64,000 bases of DNA from the NCBI RefSeq assembly GCF_011008935.1, contig NZ_JAAIVJ010000002.1, positions 426,775 through 490,774 on the forward strand. Direction: 5' to 3'. The stretch is from Tabrizicola oligotrophica (GTDB lineage Bacteria; Pseudomonadota; Alphaproteobacteria; Rhodobacterales; Rhodobacteraceae). Below the pieces are notes generated by a model. The model saw nothing but the letters and a program-made list of their open reading frames with translations. It was not told where the DNA came from and did not search any database. A program made the translations under genes and the position numbers. Position 1 is the stretch's first letter. Every line of letters starts with the position of its first letter. This document shows positions 36,594 through 46,218 of the stretch, one piece after another.

Positions 36594-37553
36594 TCATTTC
36601 CCCATGATGAGTTCGTATTGCTTCACGATCACCTCGGCCTGTTTCATCGAGGCGATGTCGATCAGCTTGCCCTTGTAGGTGGTCGCGCCCTGACCATTGG
36701 CCTTGGCCTCTTCCATGGCCGCCAGAATGGCGCGGGCATCGGCGACGGCGGCTTCGGAGGGGGTGAAGACCTCGTTGGCCAGGGCGACCTGCTTGGGGTG
36801 GATCGCCCATTTGCCGACCATGCCCAGCGTGGCCGAGCGTCGGGCCTGCGCCCGGAAGCCCTCGTCATCGGAGAAATCGCCGAACGGGCCGTCGACCGGC
36901 AGCACGCCATGGGTGCGGCAGGCGGCGACGATGGCGGCCTGCGCCCAGTGCCAGGGATCGGACCAGTGCTTGGCGCCTTCGCGCAGCATGTAGTAGTTTT
37001 CCTGCGTGCCGCCGATGCCGGTGGTCTGCATGCCCATCGAGGCGGCAAAGTCGGCCGCACCAAGGCTCATCGCGTGCAAGCGGGGGCTGGCGGCGGCGAT
37101 TTCCTCGACATGGGCAATGCCAGCGGCGGATTCGATGATGACCTCGAAGCTGATGGGTTTCGTCCGCCCCTTGGCGCGTTCGATGGCGGTGACGAGGGCG
37201 TCGACGGCATAGACATCGGCGGCGCAGCCGACCTTGGGGATCATGATCTGATCAAGGCGGGGGCCGGCCTGTTCCAGAAGCTCGACGACGTCGCGATACC
37301 ACCACGGGGTATCGAGGCCGTTGATCCGCGCCGACAGGGTCTTGCGGCCCCAGTCGAGCGTATTGATCGCCGTGATGATATTGGCGCGGGCGGCGTCCTT
37401 GTCCGACGGCGCGACCGAGTCTTCCAGATCGAGGTTGATGACATCAGCCGCCGAGGCCGCCATTTTCTCGAACAGCGCCGGGCGCGAGCCGGGGCCGAAA
37501 AGCTGGCAGCGGTTCGGGCGGGCAGGGGGGGCGGGCTGGAGGCGGAAGCTCAT
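36594..37553 (-). CDS. mcl1: L-malyl-CoA/beta-methylmalyl-CoA lyase
   Basis: 319-residue HpcH/HpaI-type lyase of the ethylmalonyl-CoA pathway. It cleaves beta-methylmalyl-CoA to glyoxylate and propionyl-CoA, and condenses acetyl-CoA with glyoxylate to malyl-CoA. The start FRLQPAPPARPNRCQLFGPG and the central VNLDLEDSV-type INLDLEDSV, SFEVIIESAAG and SLGAADFAASMGMQT are nearly identical to the Rhodobacter Mcl1 sequence I remember. With phaA, which supplies acetoacetyl-CoA, it indicates acetate assimilation without isocitrate lyase. Confidence 0.96.
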   Translation of the reverse strand: MSFRLQPAPPARPNRCQLFGPGSRPALFEKMAASAADVINLDLEDSVAPSDKDAARANIITAINTLDWGRKTLSARINGLDTPWWYRDVVELLEQAGPRLDQIMIPKVGCAADVYAVDALVTAIERAKGRTKPISFEVIIESAAGIAHVEEIAAASPRLHAMSLGAADFAASMGMQTTGIGGTQENYYMLREGAKHWSDPWHWAQAAIVAACRTHGVLPVDGPFGDFSDDEGFRAQARRSATLGMVGKWAIHPKQVALANEVFTPSEAAVADARAILAAMEEAKANGQGATTYKGKLIDIASMKQAEVIVKQYELIMGK

Positions 37554-38026
37554 CGGAATTCTCTCGGCAAGGAAGTTTCGTTGTGGCTTGCGGTTTGGTT
37601 ATATTGTTGCGCGACGTGCTGCAAGTGCGAATTGCAGATGCAGCATGGTTTGTGCTGCCGGGCAGAAATGGCGGTCGCAACCCTCCCGCGCGCCTTGGCC
37701 GAGGCTACCGCCGAGGCCGCGCACCACGTCTGCCACCTGCCAGCCGGGGGCCAAAGCCCCCCGGCCAGCGCCCGCCCCGCCCATGGCGGGCGCTCCTCGC
37801 CCGCCGGGGCCGGCGCTGGCCTCTGTATGGGCTGGCGGAGCCGGTCTTGCGGATCGGTGATTTCTGCGGGCGGGGAAAAGCGGTGCTTTTCCTTGTCCGC
37901 CCGATGCAGGCGTTTCGTTGCCTCTGCCGCCCGATGCGGGCGTTTCCTGAAGCCTTTGTCATCTTGCGCTTGCTCTCCCCCGGAGGGCACGCGAAGACTG
38001 CCGCAGCCGCTGGGAGGGGCTGCCTG
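37554..38026. other. Gene-free region between mcl1 and the epimerase gene
   Basis: 473 bp between divergent genes. A frame stays open through it, but its translation is Arg/Pro/Gly-rich and unlike a protein. Visible structure: CTGCAA-N7-TTGCAG dyad (37619-37637) near mcl1, AGCGCCCGCC/GGCGGGCGCT hairpin (37767-37794), and a direct repeat of CCGCCCGATGCAGGCGTTTC at 37897-37916 and 37927-37946 with one mismatch. It probably contains both promoters. Confidence 0.5.
37619..37637. promoter_or_regulatory. TGCAA dyad upstream of mcl1
   Basis: CTGCAA and TTGCAG are perfect inverted copies with a 7-bp spacer, 66 bp upstream of mcl1. Regulators of the RamB/PccR type that control short-chain acyl-CoA pathways use TTTGCAAA-like sites, so a related factor is conceivable. 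The resemblance is partial. Confidence 0.3.
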
Positions 38027-38989
38027 ATGATTGCCGTCACGCCCGAGACCTTTGCCCTTGCCCAGACTTTCACCATCAGCCGCGGCTCAAAGACCCATGC
38101 CCATGTGCTGACCGTGCGCGTCACGCGCGGCGGCGTCACCGGCTGGGGCGAATGCGTGCCCTATGCGCGGTATGGCGAAAGCCTTGAAAGCGTGACGGCG
38201 CAGATCGAAAGCCTGCCCGAAGGGATCAGCCGCGGCGCGCTGCAACACAGCCTGCCGCCGGGGGCGGCGCGCAATGCGGTGGATTGCGCGCTTTGGGACT
38301 GGGAGGCGAAGGCGGCGGGCAAGCGGGTCTGGCAGCTTGCGGGGCTGCATGCGCCGGGACCGAAGGAAGTGACCTATACCCTGTCGCTCGACACGCCCGA
38401 GGCAATGCGGGCGATGGCGGCGGCGCATGCCCACCGGCCGGTCCTGAAGATCAAGCTTGGCACCCCCGATGACATGCCAAGGCTGGAGGCGGTGCGGCAG
38501 GGGGCGCCGCAGGCGCGCATCCCGATCGACGCCAATGAGGGCTGGACGCCCGAGGTCTATTCCGAGCTTGCCCCGCATCTTCTGCGTCTGGGGGTGGCCT
38601 TGGTGGAACAGCCCCTACCGGCAGGCCGCGACGAGATGCTGGCCGAGATCGCCCGGCCCCTGCCGGTCTGCGCCGACGAATCCTGTTTCGATGCCGCAAG
38701 CCTGCCGGCGCTGAAGGGCCGCTATGACATGGTGAACCTCAAGCTCGACAAGACCGGCGGGCTGACCGAGGGCTTGCGCACCCGGGCCGAGGCGGCGCGG
38801 CTGGGCTTCGGTCTGATGGTGGGCTGCATGGTCGGCTCCTCGCTTGCGATGGCCCCGGCGGTGCTGCTGGCGCAAACCGCCATGGAAACAGACCTTGACG
38901 GGCCTCTCCTTCTGCGGGAAGACCGCCCTCACCCCTTGCGCTATGACGCGGCAGGGGTTCACCCGTCCACACCCGAGCTATGGGGATAA
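38027..38989 (+). CDS. Dipeptide epimerase-like enolase-superfamily enzyme
   Basis: 320-residue mandelate-racemase/muconate-lactonizing group enzyme, closest in pattern to L-Ala-D/L-Glu epimerases of peptidoglycan recycling. Catalytic lysines are K141 and K143 (KIK) with K239/K242 (NLKLDK). Metal ligands are D168 (IDAN), E194 (VEQPLP) and D217 (CADESC). GGGAGGGG precedes the ATG; the open frame continues upstream but is not coding-like. A D-amino-acid transaminase follows 2 bp later, supporting a D-amino-acid/muropeptide role. Confidence 0.85.
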   Translation: MIAVTPETFALAQTFTISRGSKTHAHVLTVRVTRGGVTGWGECVPYARYGESLESVTAQIESLPEGISRGALQHSLPPGAARNAVDCALWDWEAKAAGKRVWQLAGLHAPGPKEVTYTLSLDTPEAMRAMAAAHAHRPVLKIKLGTPDDMPRLEAVRQGAPQARIPIDANEGWTPEVYSELAPHLLRLGVALVEQPLPAGRDEMLAEIARPLPVCADESCFDAASLPALKGRYDMVNLKLDKTGGLTEGLRTRAEAARLGFGLMVGCMVGSSLAMAPAVLLAQTAMETDLDGPLLLREDRPHPLRYDAAGVHPSTPELWG

Positions 38990-38991
38990 GC

Positions 38992-39852
38992 ATGACCCGC
39001 ACCGTCTATCTGAATGGCGACTACCTGCCGGAAACCGAAGCCAGGGTTTCGGTCTTTGACCGGGGCTTCCTGATGGCCGACGGGGTCTATGAGGTGACGA
39101 GCGTGCTGGACGGCAAGCTGATCGACTTTGCCGGCCATTGCGTGCGGCTGGCGCGCAGCCTGTCGGAGCTTGAGATGAAGAACCCCCATTCGGATGCCGA
39201 ATGGCTGGCGATCCACCGCGAACTGGTGGCGCGGAACGGCATTGTCGACGGCATGGTCTATCTGCAGGTCACGCGCGGCAATCCCGGCGACCGCGATTTC
39301 GCCTATCCCGGCCCTGAGACCGAGCCGACCGTGGTGCTGTTCACCCAGTCGAAACCGGGTCTGGCTGAAAATCCGGCGGCAAAGACCGGCTGGAAGGTGA
39401 TCTCGATCCCCGACATCCGCTGGGGCCGCCGCGACATCAAGACGGTGCAACTGCTTTACCCCTCGATGGGCAAGATGGCGGCCAAGAAGGCCGGCGTGGA
39501 TGACAGCTGGTTTGTCGAAGAGGGCGTCGTGACCGAGGGCACCTCGAACAACGCCTATATCGTCAAGGGCAACAAGATCATCACCCGCCAGTTGTCGAAC
39601 GACATCCTGCACGGCATCACCCGCGCTGCCGTGCTGCGCTTTGCGGTCGAGGCGCAGATGGAAGTCGAGGAACGCCCCTTCACCATTGCCGAAGCCCAAG
39701 GCGCCGATGAGGCCTTCATCACCAGCGCTTCGGCCTTCGTCATGCCGGTCGTGGAAGTCGACGGCAAGGCGGTTGGCGCCGGCAAGCCCGGCGCTGTGGT
39801 GACGCGGCTGCGGGAAATCTATCTGGACGAGATGCGCAAGGCGGCGGTCTGA
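38992..39852 (+). CDS. D-amino-acid transaminase (class IV PLP enzyme)
   Basis: 286-residue fold-type IV aminotransferase. The PLP lysine is K150 in WGRRDIKTVQLL, with the class IV signature EEGVVTEGTSNNAYIV nearby and FDRGFLMADGVYEVT near the N-terminus, which is typical of D-alanine aminotransferases rather than branched-chain enzymes. GGGGA lies upstream of the ATG. It is coupled to the epimerase gene; together they could interconvert and deaminate Ala/Glu stereoisomers freed from cell-wall peptides. Confidence 0.88.
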   Translation: MTRTVYLNGDYLPETEARVSVFDRGFLMADGVYEVTSVLDGKLIDFAGHCVRLARSLSELEMKNPHSDAEWLAIHRELVARNGIVDGMVYLQVTRGNPGDRDFAYPGPETEPTVVLFTQSKPGLAENPAAKTGWKVISIPDIRWGRRDIKTVQLLYPSMGKMAAKKAGVDDSWFVEEGVVTEGTSNNAYIVKGNKIITRQLSNDILHGITRAAVLRFAVEAQMEVEERPFTIAEAQGADEAFITSASAFVMPVVEVDGKAVGAGKPGAVVTRLREIYLDEMRKAAV

Positions 39853-39972
39853 GGGCTTGAAACTGCCAGCAGCGGGGGGCTTTGGGGCCCTCCGGCCGGG
39901 TAGCGACACGCTTCTCAGTCCGGCTCTGGCGAAGGCATCCGCGGGTCGGGACTCTGATGTTGGCGCGCGGCC

Positions 39973-40716
39973 CTAAAGCCCCGCCAGAACCTGCGTCAGG
40001 ATCGGTGCCAGCCGGGCCGCCCAGGCCTGCTGTTCGGCCTCGGTGTTGATCAGGTCATTGCGCAGTTCGATCAGGGTGTTGTGGCGGCCCGGTGTCAGGG
40101 CATGGCGGTCGATGGCATCGCCGGGCAGGTGGCCGGCATAGGGTTCGTTGTCGCCGATGCACAGATCGGCCTCTTGCCCCAGCCGCGCAATCAGCGGCAG
40201 GGAAAACCGGCTGTCGAGATGCGAATGCAGCACGCCGACATGCCAGGGCCGGGGGCTGCGACCCTTGAGGCAGGGGGTGAAGGAATGGATGGCCAGCACC
40301 ACCGTATCGGACTGACGGGCGGCCAGCGCGGCATAGGCGGCGTGATAGGGGCGATAAAGCCGGTCCAGCCGTTCCTCGATCCCGGCGGCGTCGATGTTCC
40401 GGTTGGCCGGAATGATCGTGCCATCGTAAAGCCGCATCACCAGCGTCGGGTCGTCCTCGCCGCGGTTCGGGTCGATCACCAGGCGCGAGAAACCCGACAG
40501 GATTGCCGGGCTGTCCAGCGCCTCGGCCAAGGCCAGCGTCAGCCCCGCCGCGCCCACGTCCCAGGCAATGTGGCGGGTCATGTCCTCGGGCGCAATGCCA
40601 AGGCTGCCGCCCGCCACCCAGTCCGGCACCCGGTTCGAGGCGTGGTCGCAGGTCACCAGCCAGCGGCCGGGGCGGTCCTTGCCGACGATCTGGTAGGCTT
40701 CCTGCACGGCTGTCAC
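39973..40716 (-). CDS. N-formylglutamate amidohydrolase family protein
   Basis: 247-residue hydrolase of the N-formylglutamate deformylase (HutG/FGase) family. Conserved blocks are LVTCDHASNRVP, HIAWDVGA, SRLVIDPNR and VLAIHSFTP, which supply the zinc ligands and substrate arginine. The start is the GTG at 40716. No histidine-utilisation genes are adjacent, so the true substrate may be another N-acyl amino acid. It is divergent from pyk. Confidence 0.85.
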   Translation of the reverse strand: MTAVQEAYQIVGKDRPGRWLVTCDHASNRVPDWVAGGSLGIAPEDMTRHIAWDVGAAGLTLALAEALDSPAILSGFSRLVIDPNRGEDDPTLVMRLYDGTIIPANRNIDAAGIEERLDRLYRPYHAAYAALAARQSDTVVLAIHSFTPCLKGRSPRPWHVGVLHSHLDSRFSLPLIARLGQEADLCIGDNEPYAGHLPGDAIDRHALTPGRHNTLIELRNDLINTEAEQQAWAARLAPILTQVLAGL

Positions 40717-40765
40717 CTGTTCTTCATGCCTCTGCTCTAGCGGTTCGACTGGAATTTGTCGGGTT

Positions 40766-40799
40766 TTGCAACAGGGCGGTGAAAAAAGTTAGCGCTAAC
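40766..40799 (+). promoter_or_regulatory. pyk promoter region with GTTAGCGCTAAC operator
   Basis: GTTAGCGCTAAC at 40788-40799 is a perfect 12-bp palindrome with the CG centre typical of LacI-family sites. TTGCAA at 40766-40771 could be a -35 box; 17 bp later the -10 would fall inside the palindrome. In Rhodobacter the LacI-type regulator CceR controls central carbon genes, so this may be such a site (inference). Confidence 0.5.
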
Positions 40800-40876
40800 A
40801 TGCAGCGCCCGTTGCCCCTCGGGGAGATTTCGTCCATAAACCCGGCAACTCAGAGGGAACAAAGGACAGGGCTGCC

Positions 40877-42322
<1,446 letters not shown>

Positions 42323-42352
42323 CTGATCTCACGGCTTGCGTGGGAGGGTTGC

Positions 42353-42577
42353 ATGGATACCGATCTGATGCTCGTCCTTGGGCTGGCGGTCATCGTGCTG
42401 GCCATCCCGGCCTTGCTGGCGGCCTTTTCGGAAAGCCGCCCGCCCCGCATGGCAGCGTTGATGGTGCTGGTCGGCGGCATCCTGCTGGCGCTGGCGCTGA
42501 CCCAGAAGCCATCGGGCTATGCCTTTGCCGAAGTGCCTGATGTCATCATGCGCGTCTTTGCCCGCGTCTTGAACTGA
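42353..42577 (+). CDS. Small two-helix membrane protein
   Basis: 74-residue hypothetical protein. Two hydrophobic helices (residues about 5-25 and 34-50) flank a short ESRPPR loop, and a C-terminal amphipathic stretch follows. GGGAGGG sits 4 nt before the ATG, a good ribosome-binding site, and it follows pyk by 30 bp. I do not recognise a named family. Confidence 0.65.
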   Translation: MDTDLMLVLGLAVIVLAIPALLAAFSESRPPRMAALMVLVGGILLALALTQKPSGYAFAEVPDVIMRVFARVLN

Positions 42578-42581
42578 AGGC

Positions 42582-42610
42582 TTGCACCTTTTCCAAAGGC
42601 CCCCTATAGC
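42582..42610 (+). promoter_or_regulatory. Promoter of rpmI-rplT
   Basis: TTGCAC (42582-42587) and TATAGC (42605-42610) are spaced by exactly 17 bp, about 70 bp before rpmI. This is among the best sigma-70-type matches in the window and fits a strong ribosomal-protein operon. Confidence 0.6.
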
Positions 42611-42681
42611 GGCGGCTTCAATACCCTGCGGGGCCGGCCAACGTGGCATGCCGAGTCGCGCCTGTAACCATGGAGATGGAA

Positions 42682-42882
42682 ATGCCCAAGATGAAGACCA
42701 AATCCGCTGCGAAAAAGCGGTTCTCCTTCACGGCCAACGGCCATGTGAAGGCAGGCGTGGCCGGCAAGCGCCACGGCATGATCAAACGCTCGACGAAATT
42801 CATTCGCGACGCATCCGGGACCATGGTCCTGTGCGACAGCGACGAGAAGATCGTCAAGAAATACATGCCGTATAACCGCTAA
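42682..42882 (+). CDS. rpmI: 50S ribosomal protein L35
   Basis: 66-residue L35: [13 protein letters not shown] at the start, [15 protein letters not shown] in the middle and a KKYMPY-type end. An upstream in-frame ATG would add 13 residues; the conserved MPKMKTKS start at 42682 is correct. Its stop overlaps the rplT ribosome-binding site AAGGAGG. Confidence 0.97.
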   Translation: MPKMKTKSAAKKRFSFTANGHVKAGVAGKRHGMIKRSTKFIRDASGTMVLCDSDEKIVKKYMPYNR

Positions 42883-42894
42883 GGAGGCCCGAAC

Positions 42895-43257
42895 ATGTCC
42901 CGCGTCAAATCCGGCAAGGTTACCCACGCCCGCCACCGCAAGGTGATCAAGGCGGCGTCGGGCTATTATGCCGCCCGCTCCACCAACTTCCGCACCGCCA
43001 CCCAGGCTGTCGACAAGGCCAACCAGTACGCGACCCGCGACCGCAAGGCCCGCAAGCGTCAGTTCCGCGCCCTGTGGATCCAGCGCATCAACGCCGCCGT
43101 GCGGCTGTTCGACCTGGAAATGACCTACTCGCGCCTGATCGACGGCCTGACCAAGGCCGGCATCGTGGTGGACCGCAAGGTTCTGGCCGATCTGGCCGTG
43201 CATGAGCCGGAGGCGTTCAACGCCATCGCCGCGCAGGCCAAGGCCGCGCTGGCCTGA
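42895..43257 (+). CDS. rplT: 50S ribosomal protein L20
   Basis: 120-residue L20, an early 23S rRNA assembly protein: [18 protein letters not shown] at the N-terminus and [24 protein letters not shown] core. It follows rpmI by 12 bp. In other bacteria L20 represses this operon by binding leader RNA; no clear mimic of its rRNA site is recognised here. infC is not adjacent. Confidence 0.97.
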   Translation: MSRVKSGKVTHARHRKVIKAASGYYAARSTNFRTATQAVDKANQYATRDRKARKRQFRALWIQRINAAVRLFDLEMTYSRLIDGLTKAGIVVDRKVLADLAVHEPEAFNAIAAQAKAALA

Positions 43258-43275
43258 TCTGGCTGACAATCCGAA

Positions 43276-43304
43276 AAGGCCCCGCCCCTGTGCGGGGCCT
43301 TTTT
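43276..43304. terminator. Terminator between rplT and tag
   Basis: AAGGCCCCGC and GCGGGGCCTT form a perfect 10-bp stem with a 6-nt loop and TTT following. A-rich sequence upstream lets it act in both directions; its last base touches the tag stop codon. Confidence 0.88.
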
Positions 43305-43864
43305 CATTGTTGCGACGGGTGCCTATGGCAGGTCACCAGATGGTCGTTCACCATGCCCACCGCCTGCATGAAGGCATAGCTGATCGTCGGGCCGCAGAAG
43401 GTAAAACCCTCTTTCTTCAATGCCTTTGCCACCGCCTCCGATTGCGCCGTCTGGGCCTGCACGGCGCCCATGTCGGGCAGGTGGCTGACGATGGGCCGGT
43501 GATCGACATGTTTCCAGAGGAAAGCTGAAAACCCCTCGCGCGCCTCGATCCGCAGATAGGCCTGGGCGCCGCGGATGGTGGCCTCGATCTTGCCGCGGTG
43601 GCGGATGATGCCGGGATCGGCCAGCAGGCGCAGCACATCCGGCTCGCCCCAGGCGGCGATGACCGCCGGGTCAAAACCCTGAAACGCCACCCGGAAGCTT
43701 TCGCGCCGCCGCAGGATGGTGATCCAGCTCAGCCCGGCCTGAAAGGCTTCCAGCATCAGGCATTCCCAAAGCGCGCGCGGATCATGTTCGGGCACGCCCC
43801 ATTCGCTGTCGTGATAGGCGACATAGAGCGGATCGGTGCCGCACCACGGGCAACGCTGAATCAT
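43304..43864 (-). CDS. tag: DNA-3-methyladenine glycosylase I
   Basis: 186-residue base-excision enzyme removing 3-methyladenine. It begins QRCPWCGTDPLYVAYHDSEWG, which includes the zinc cysteines and catalytic region of TAG, and continues with FQAGLSWITIL and CGPTISYAFMQAVGMVNDH. The final zinc ligands are H and C in the VTCHRH tail. GGAGG is 5 nt before the ATG at 43864; the longer frame upstream is not conserved-looking. Confidence 0.95.
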   Translation of the reverse strand: MIQRCPWCGTDPLYVAYHDSEWGVPEHDPRALWECLMLEAFQAGLSWITILRRRESFRVAFQGFDPAVIAAWGEPDVLRLLADPGIIRHRGKIEATIRGAQAYLRIEAREGFSAFLWKHVDHRPIVSHLPDMGAVQAQTAQSEAVAKALKKEGFTFCGPTISYAFMQAVGMVNDHLVTCHRHPSQQ

Positions 43865-43961
43865 GGGGCCTCCGAAATTGCCAAGGATTTGAGGCAAGAG
43901 CCGAATTTTACCCGGTCTTTACCCGCGTGGCGACACTGTGGCGCGGGATATGGGGAATGTC

Positions 43962-44810
43962 ATGCAGCCGGACCAGAAAAAGCCCAGAATCGACGCCAGC
44001 CCGGGAACGGCCAGCCCGCTTGGCGTGATGATCTCCAGTCAGGACCACGATACCATGGCCATGGTGCGCGAGGCGATTGACACACGGCGCATGCGGCTGG
44101 CCTATCAGCCGGTGGTCCTGGCACGCGAGCCTGAGCGGGTGGCCTTTCATGAGGGTCTGATTCGCGTGCTGGATCCGAACGGGCGGGAAATCCCGGCCCG
44201 GGATTTCATCGGCGCGGTCGAAGATACCGAGATTGGCCGCGAGATCGACTGTATCGCGCTGGAGTTGGGCATGGGCGCGCTGGCCCGGCACCCCGATGTG
44301 CGGCTGTCGATCAACATGTCGGCGCGATCCATCGGCTATCCGCGCTGGATGCGCGCCTTCCGCAAGGGGCTGGCGGCCGGGCCGACGGTGGGCGAACGGC
44401 TGATCCTTGAGATCACCGAAAGCTCCGCCATGCTGGTGCCCGAGCTTGTCACCGCCTTCATGGAGGAATTGCAGGCCGATGGCGTGGCCTTTGCGCTGGA
44501 TGATTTCGGCTCCGGTTACACGGCGATCCGCTATTTCAAGGACTTCTTCTTCGACATCCTGAAGATCGACGGCCAGTTCATCCGAAATATCCACCGCGAC
44601 CCTGACAACGCGGCTCTGACGGCAGCGCTTTTGTCGATCGGCAAGCATTTCCATATGTTCACCGTGGCCGAAGCGGTGGAAACCCCGGAGGAGGCGCAGT
44701 TCCTGATCAACCTTGGCGTCGATTGCCTGCAGGGCTTTCTCTTTGGCGCGGCTGCGCTGCGCCCGACCTTCCTTGACCGCGAAATCCGGCAAAAACGCGC
44801 CTCGGCCTGA
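43962..44810 (+). CDS. EAL-domain protein with EGL variant
   Basis: 282-residue stand-alone EAL domain, which in the family hydrolyses cyclic di-GMP. The signature is E64-G65-L66 in FHEGLIR in place of EAL. Other catalytic residues are present: N118, E153 in ITESSA, D180-D181 in DDFGSGYT, K201 in LKIDGQF and E237 in VAEAVE. Activity is therefore plausible despite the Ala-to-Gly change. There is no GGDEF, sensor or membrane segment. GGGGA precedes the ATG. Confidence 0.88.
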   Translation: MQPDQKKPRIDASPGTASPLGVMISSQDHDTMAMVREAIDTRRMRLAYQPVVLAREPERVAFHEGLIRVLDPNGREIPARDFIGAVEDTEIGREIDCIALELGMGALARHPDVRLSINMSARSIGYPRWMRAFRKGLAAGPTVGERLILEITESSAMLVPELVTAFMEELQADGVAFALDDFGSGYTAIRYFKDFFFDILKIDGQFIRNIHRDPDNAALTAALLSIGKHFHMFTVAEAVETPEEAQFLINLGVDCLQGFLFGAAALRPTFLDREIRQKRASA

Positions 44811-44839
44811 TCCTGCGGCCATCTGCCCGTTCAGCGCGC

Positions 44840-44868
44840 TTGCTTTTGTGCGTCCCATTGCCTAGCCA
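44840..44868 (+). promoter_or_regulatory. Tentative phaA promoter
   Basis: TTGCTT (44840-44845) and TAGCCA (44863-44868) are 17 bp apart and 48 bp upstream of phaA. Hexamer matches are modest. Confidence 0.3.
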
Positions 44869-44915
44869 TTGCTGCAAAGCGGCATTTCCGCCGCCAGCCT
44901 TGAGGAGGGGATTTC

Positions 44916-46088
44916 ATGACCAATGTGGTGATCGTCGCGGCCGGCCGGACCGCAGTCGGCAGTTTCAATGGCTCTTTCGCCACGACCCCGGCGCATGAAC
45001 TGGGCGCCTCGGTGCTGGAGGGGGTCATCGCGCGGGCCGGGATCGACAAGGCGGAAGTGGAAGAGGTCATTCTGGGTCAGGTGCTGACCGCCGGTCAGGG
45101 CCAGAACCCGGCGCGGCAGGCGGCGATCCGCGCCGGCCTGCCGAAAGAGGCCAGCGCCTGGGGCATCAACCAGGTCTGCGGCTCGGGCCTGCGGGCGGTG
45201 GCGCTGGGCGCGCAGCATGTGGCGCTGGGCGACGCGAAGATCGTCGTCGCGGGTGGTCAGGAAAACATGTCGCTCTCGCCCCATGTCGCGCATCTGCGCG
45301 CCGGGCAGAAGATGGGCGACATGAACTTCATCGATTCGATGATCAAGGACGGGCTGTGGGACGCCTTCAACGGCTATCACATGGGCCAGACCGCCGAGAA
45401 TGTCGCCAGCCAGTGGCAGATTTCCCGCGACATGCAGGACGAATTCGCGCTCGCCAGCCAGAACAAGGCCGAGGCGGCGCAGAAGGCCGGCAAGTTCAAG
45501 GACGAAATCATCGCCTTCACGATCAAGACCCGCAAGGGCGACGTGGTGGTCGACGCCGACGAATACATCCGCCACGGCGCCACGCTGGAATCGATGCAGA
45601 AACTGCGCCCGGCCTTCGCCAAGGACGGCTCGGTCACCGCGGCCAATGCCAGCGGCATCAATGACGGCGCCGCGGCGGTCATGCTGATGACCGACAAGGA
45701 GGCCGAAAAGCGCGGGCTCAAGGTGCTGGCGCGCATCGCCTCCTATGCCACCGCCGGGCTTGACCCTTCGATCATGGGCGTCGGCCCGATCTATGCCAGC
45801 CGCAAGGCCCTGGACAAGGCGGGCTGGAAAGTGGGCGATCTTGATCTGGTCGAGGCGAACGAGGCCTTCGCCGCGCAGGCCTGTGCGGTGAACAAGGACA
45901 TGGGCTGGGATCCGGCCATCGTCAACGTCAACGGCGGCGCCATCGCCATCGGCCACCCGATCGGCGCGTCGGGCTGCCGCATTCTGAACACCCTGATTCA
46001 CGAGATGGGCCGCCGCGACGCCAAGAAGGGCCTTGCGACGCTGTGCATCGGCGGCGGCATGGGTGTTGCCCTGACGCTGGAACGCTGA
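44916..46088 (+). CDS. phaA: Acetyl-CoA acetyltransferase (beta-ketothiolase)
   Basis: 390-residue biosynthetic thiolase condensing two acetyl-CoA to acetoacetyl-CoA. The acyl-enzyme cysteine is C88 in [11 protein letters not shown], with H347 in GHPIGASG and C377 in LCIGGGMG. Together with phaB it starts poly-3-hydroxybutyrate synthesis and also feeds the ethylmalonyl-CoA pathway represented by mcl1. GAGGAGGGG-like sequence precedes the ATG. Confidence 0.97.
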   Translation: MTNVVIVAAGRTAVGSFNGSFATTPAHELGASVLEGVIARAGIDKAEVEEVILGQVLTAGQGQNPARQAAIRAGLPKEASAWGINQVCGSGLRAVALGAQHVALGDAKIVVAGGQENMSLSPHVAHLRAGQKMGDMNFIDSMIKDGLWDAFNGYHMGQTAENVASQWQISRDMQDEFALASQNKAEAAQKAGKFKDEIIAFTIKTRKGDVVVDADEYIRHGATLESMQKLRPAFAKDGSVTAANASGINDGAAAVMLMTDKEAEKRGLKVLARIASYATAGLDPSIMGVGPIYASRKALDKAGWKVGDLDLVEANEAFAAQACAVNKDMGWDPAIVNVNGGAIAIGHPIGASGCRILNTLIHEMGRRDAKKGLATLCIGGGMGVALTLER

Positions 46089-46091
46089 TCT

Positions 46092-46111
46092 CGCGGCATT
46101 TTTGTGCCGCG
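46092..46111 (+). other. Hairpin just after phaA
   Basis: CGCGGCA and TGCCGCG pair perfectly around a TTTTTG loop, starting 3 bp after the phaA stop. It is the first of two stem-loops between phaA and phaB. Confidence 0.45.
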
Positions 46112-46137
46112 CACGCGAAAAAGTCGCCGCAACTGCA

Positions 46138-46170
46138 AAATGGACGCGCAATAAAGTTGCGCGTCCATTT
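46138..46170 (+). terminator. Long stem-loop between phaA and phaB
   Basis: AAATGGACGCGCAA and TTGCGCGTCCATTT are a perfect 14-bp inverted repeat with a 5-nt loop, followed by CTATTTCGG. It could attenuate read-through from phaA into phaB, stabilise phaA mRNA, or act as an operator. Confidence 0.5.
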
Positions 46171-46218
46171 CTATTTCGGTAACAGGATTTCAAGGACATC
46201 TCTTGGAAGGAGGATTTG

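Noticed and set aside
35478..38027. Open frame of 849 codons on the plus strand over accA and mcl1
   Set aside because: Runs antisense to two confident genes and through a non-coding gap.
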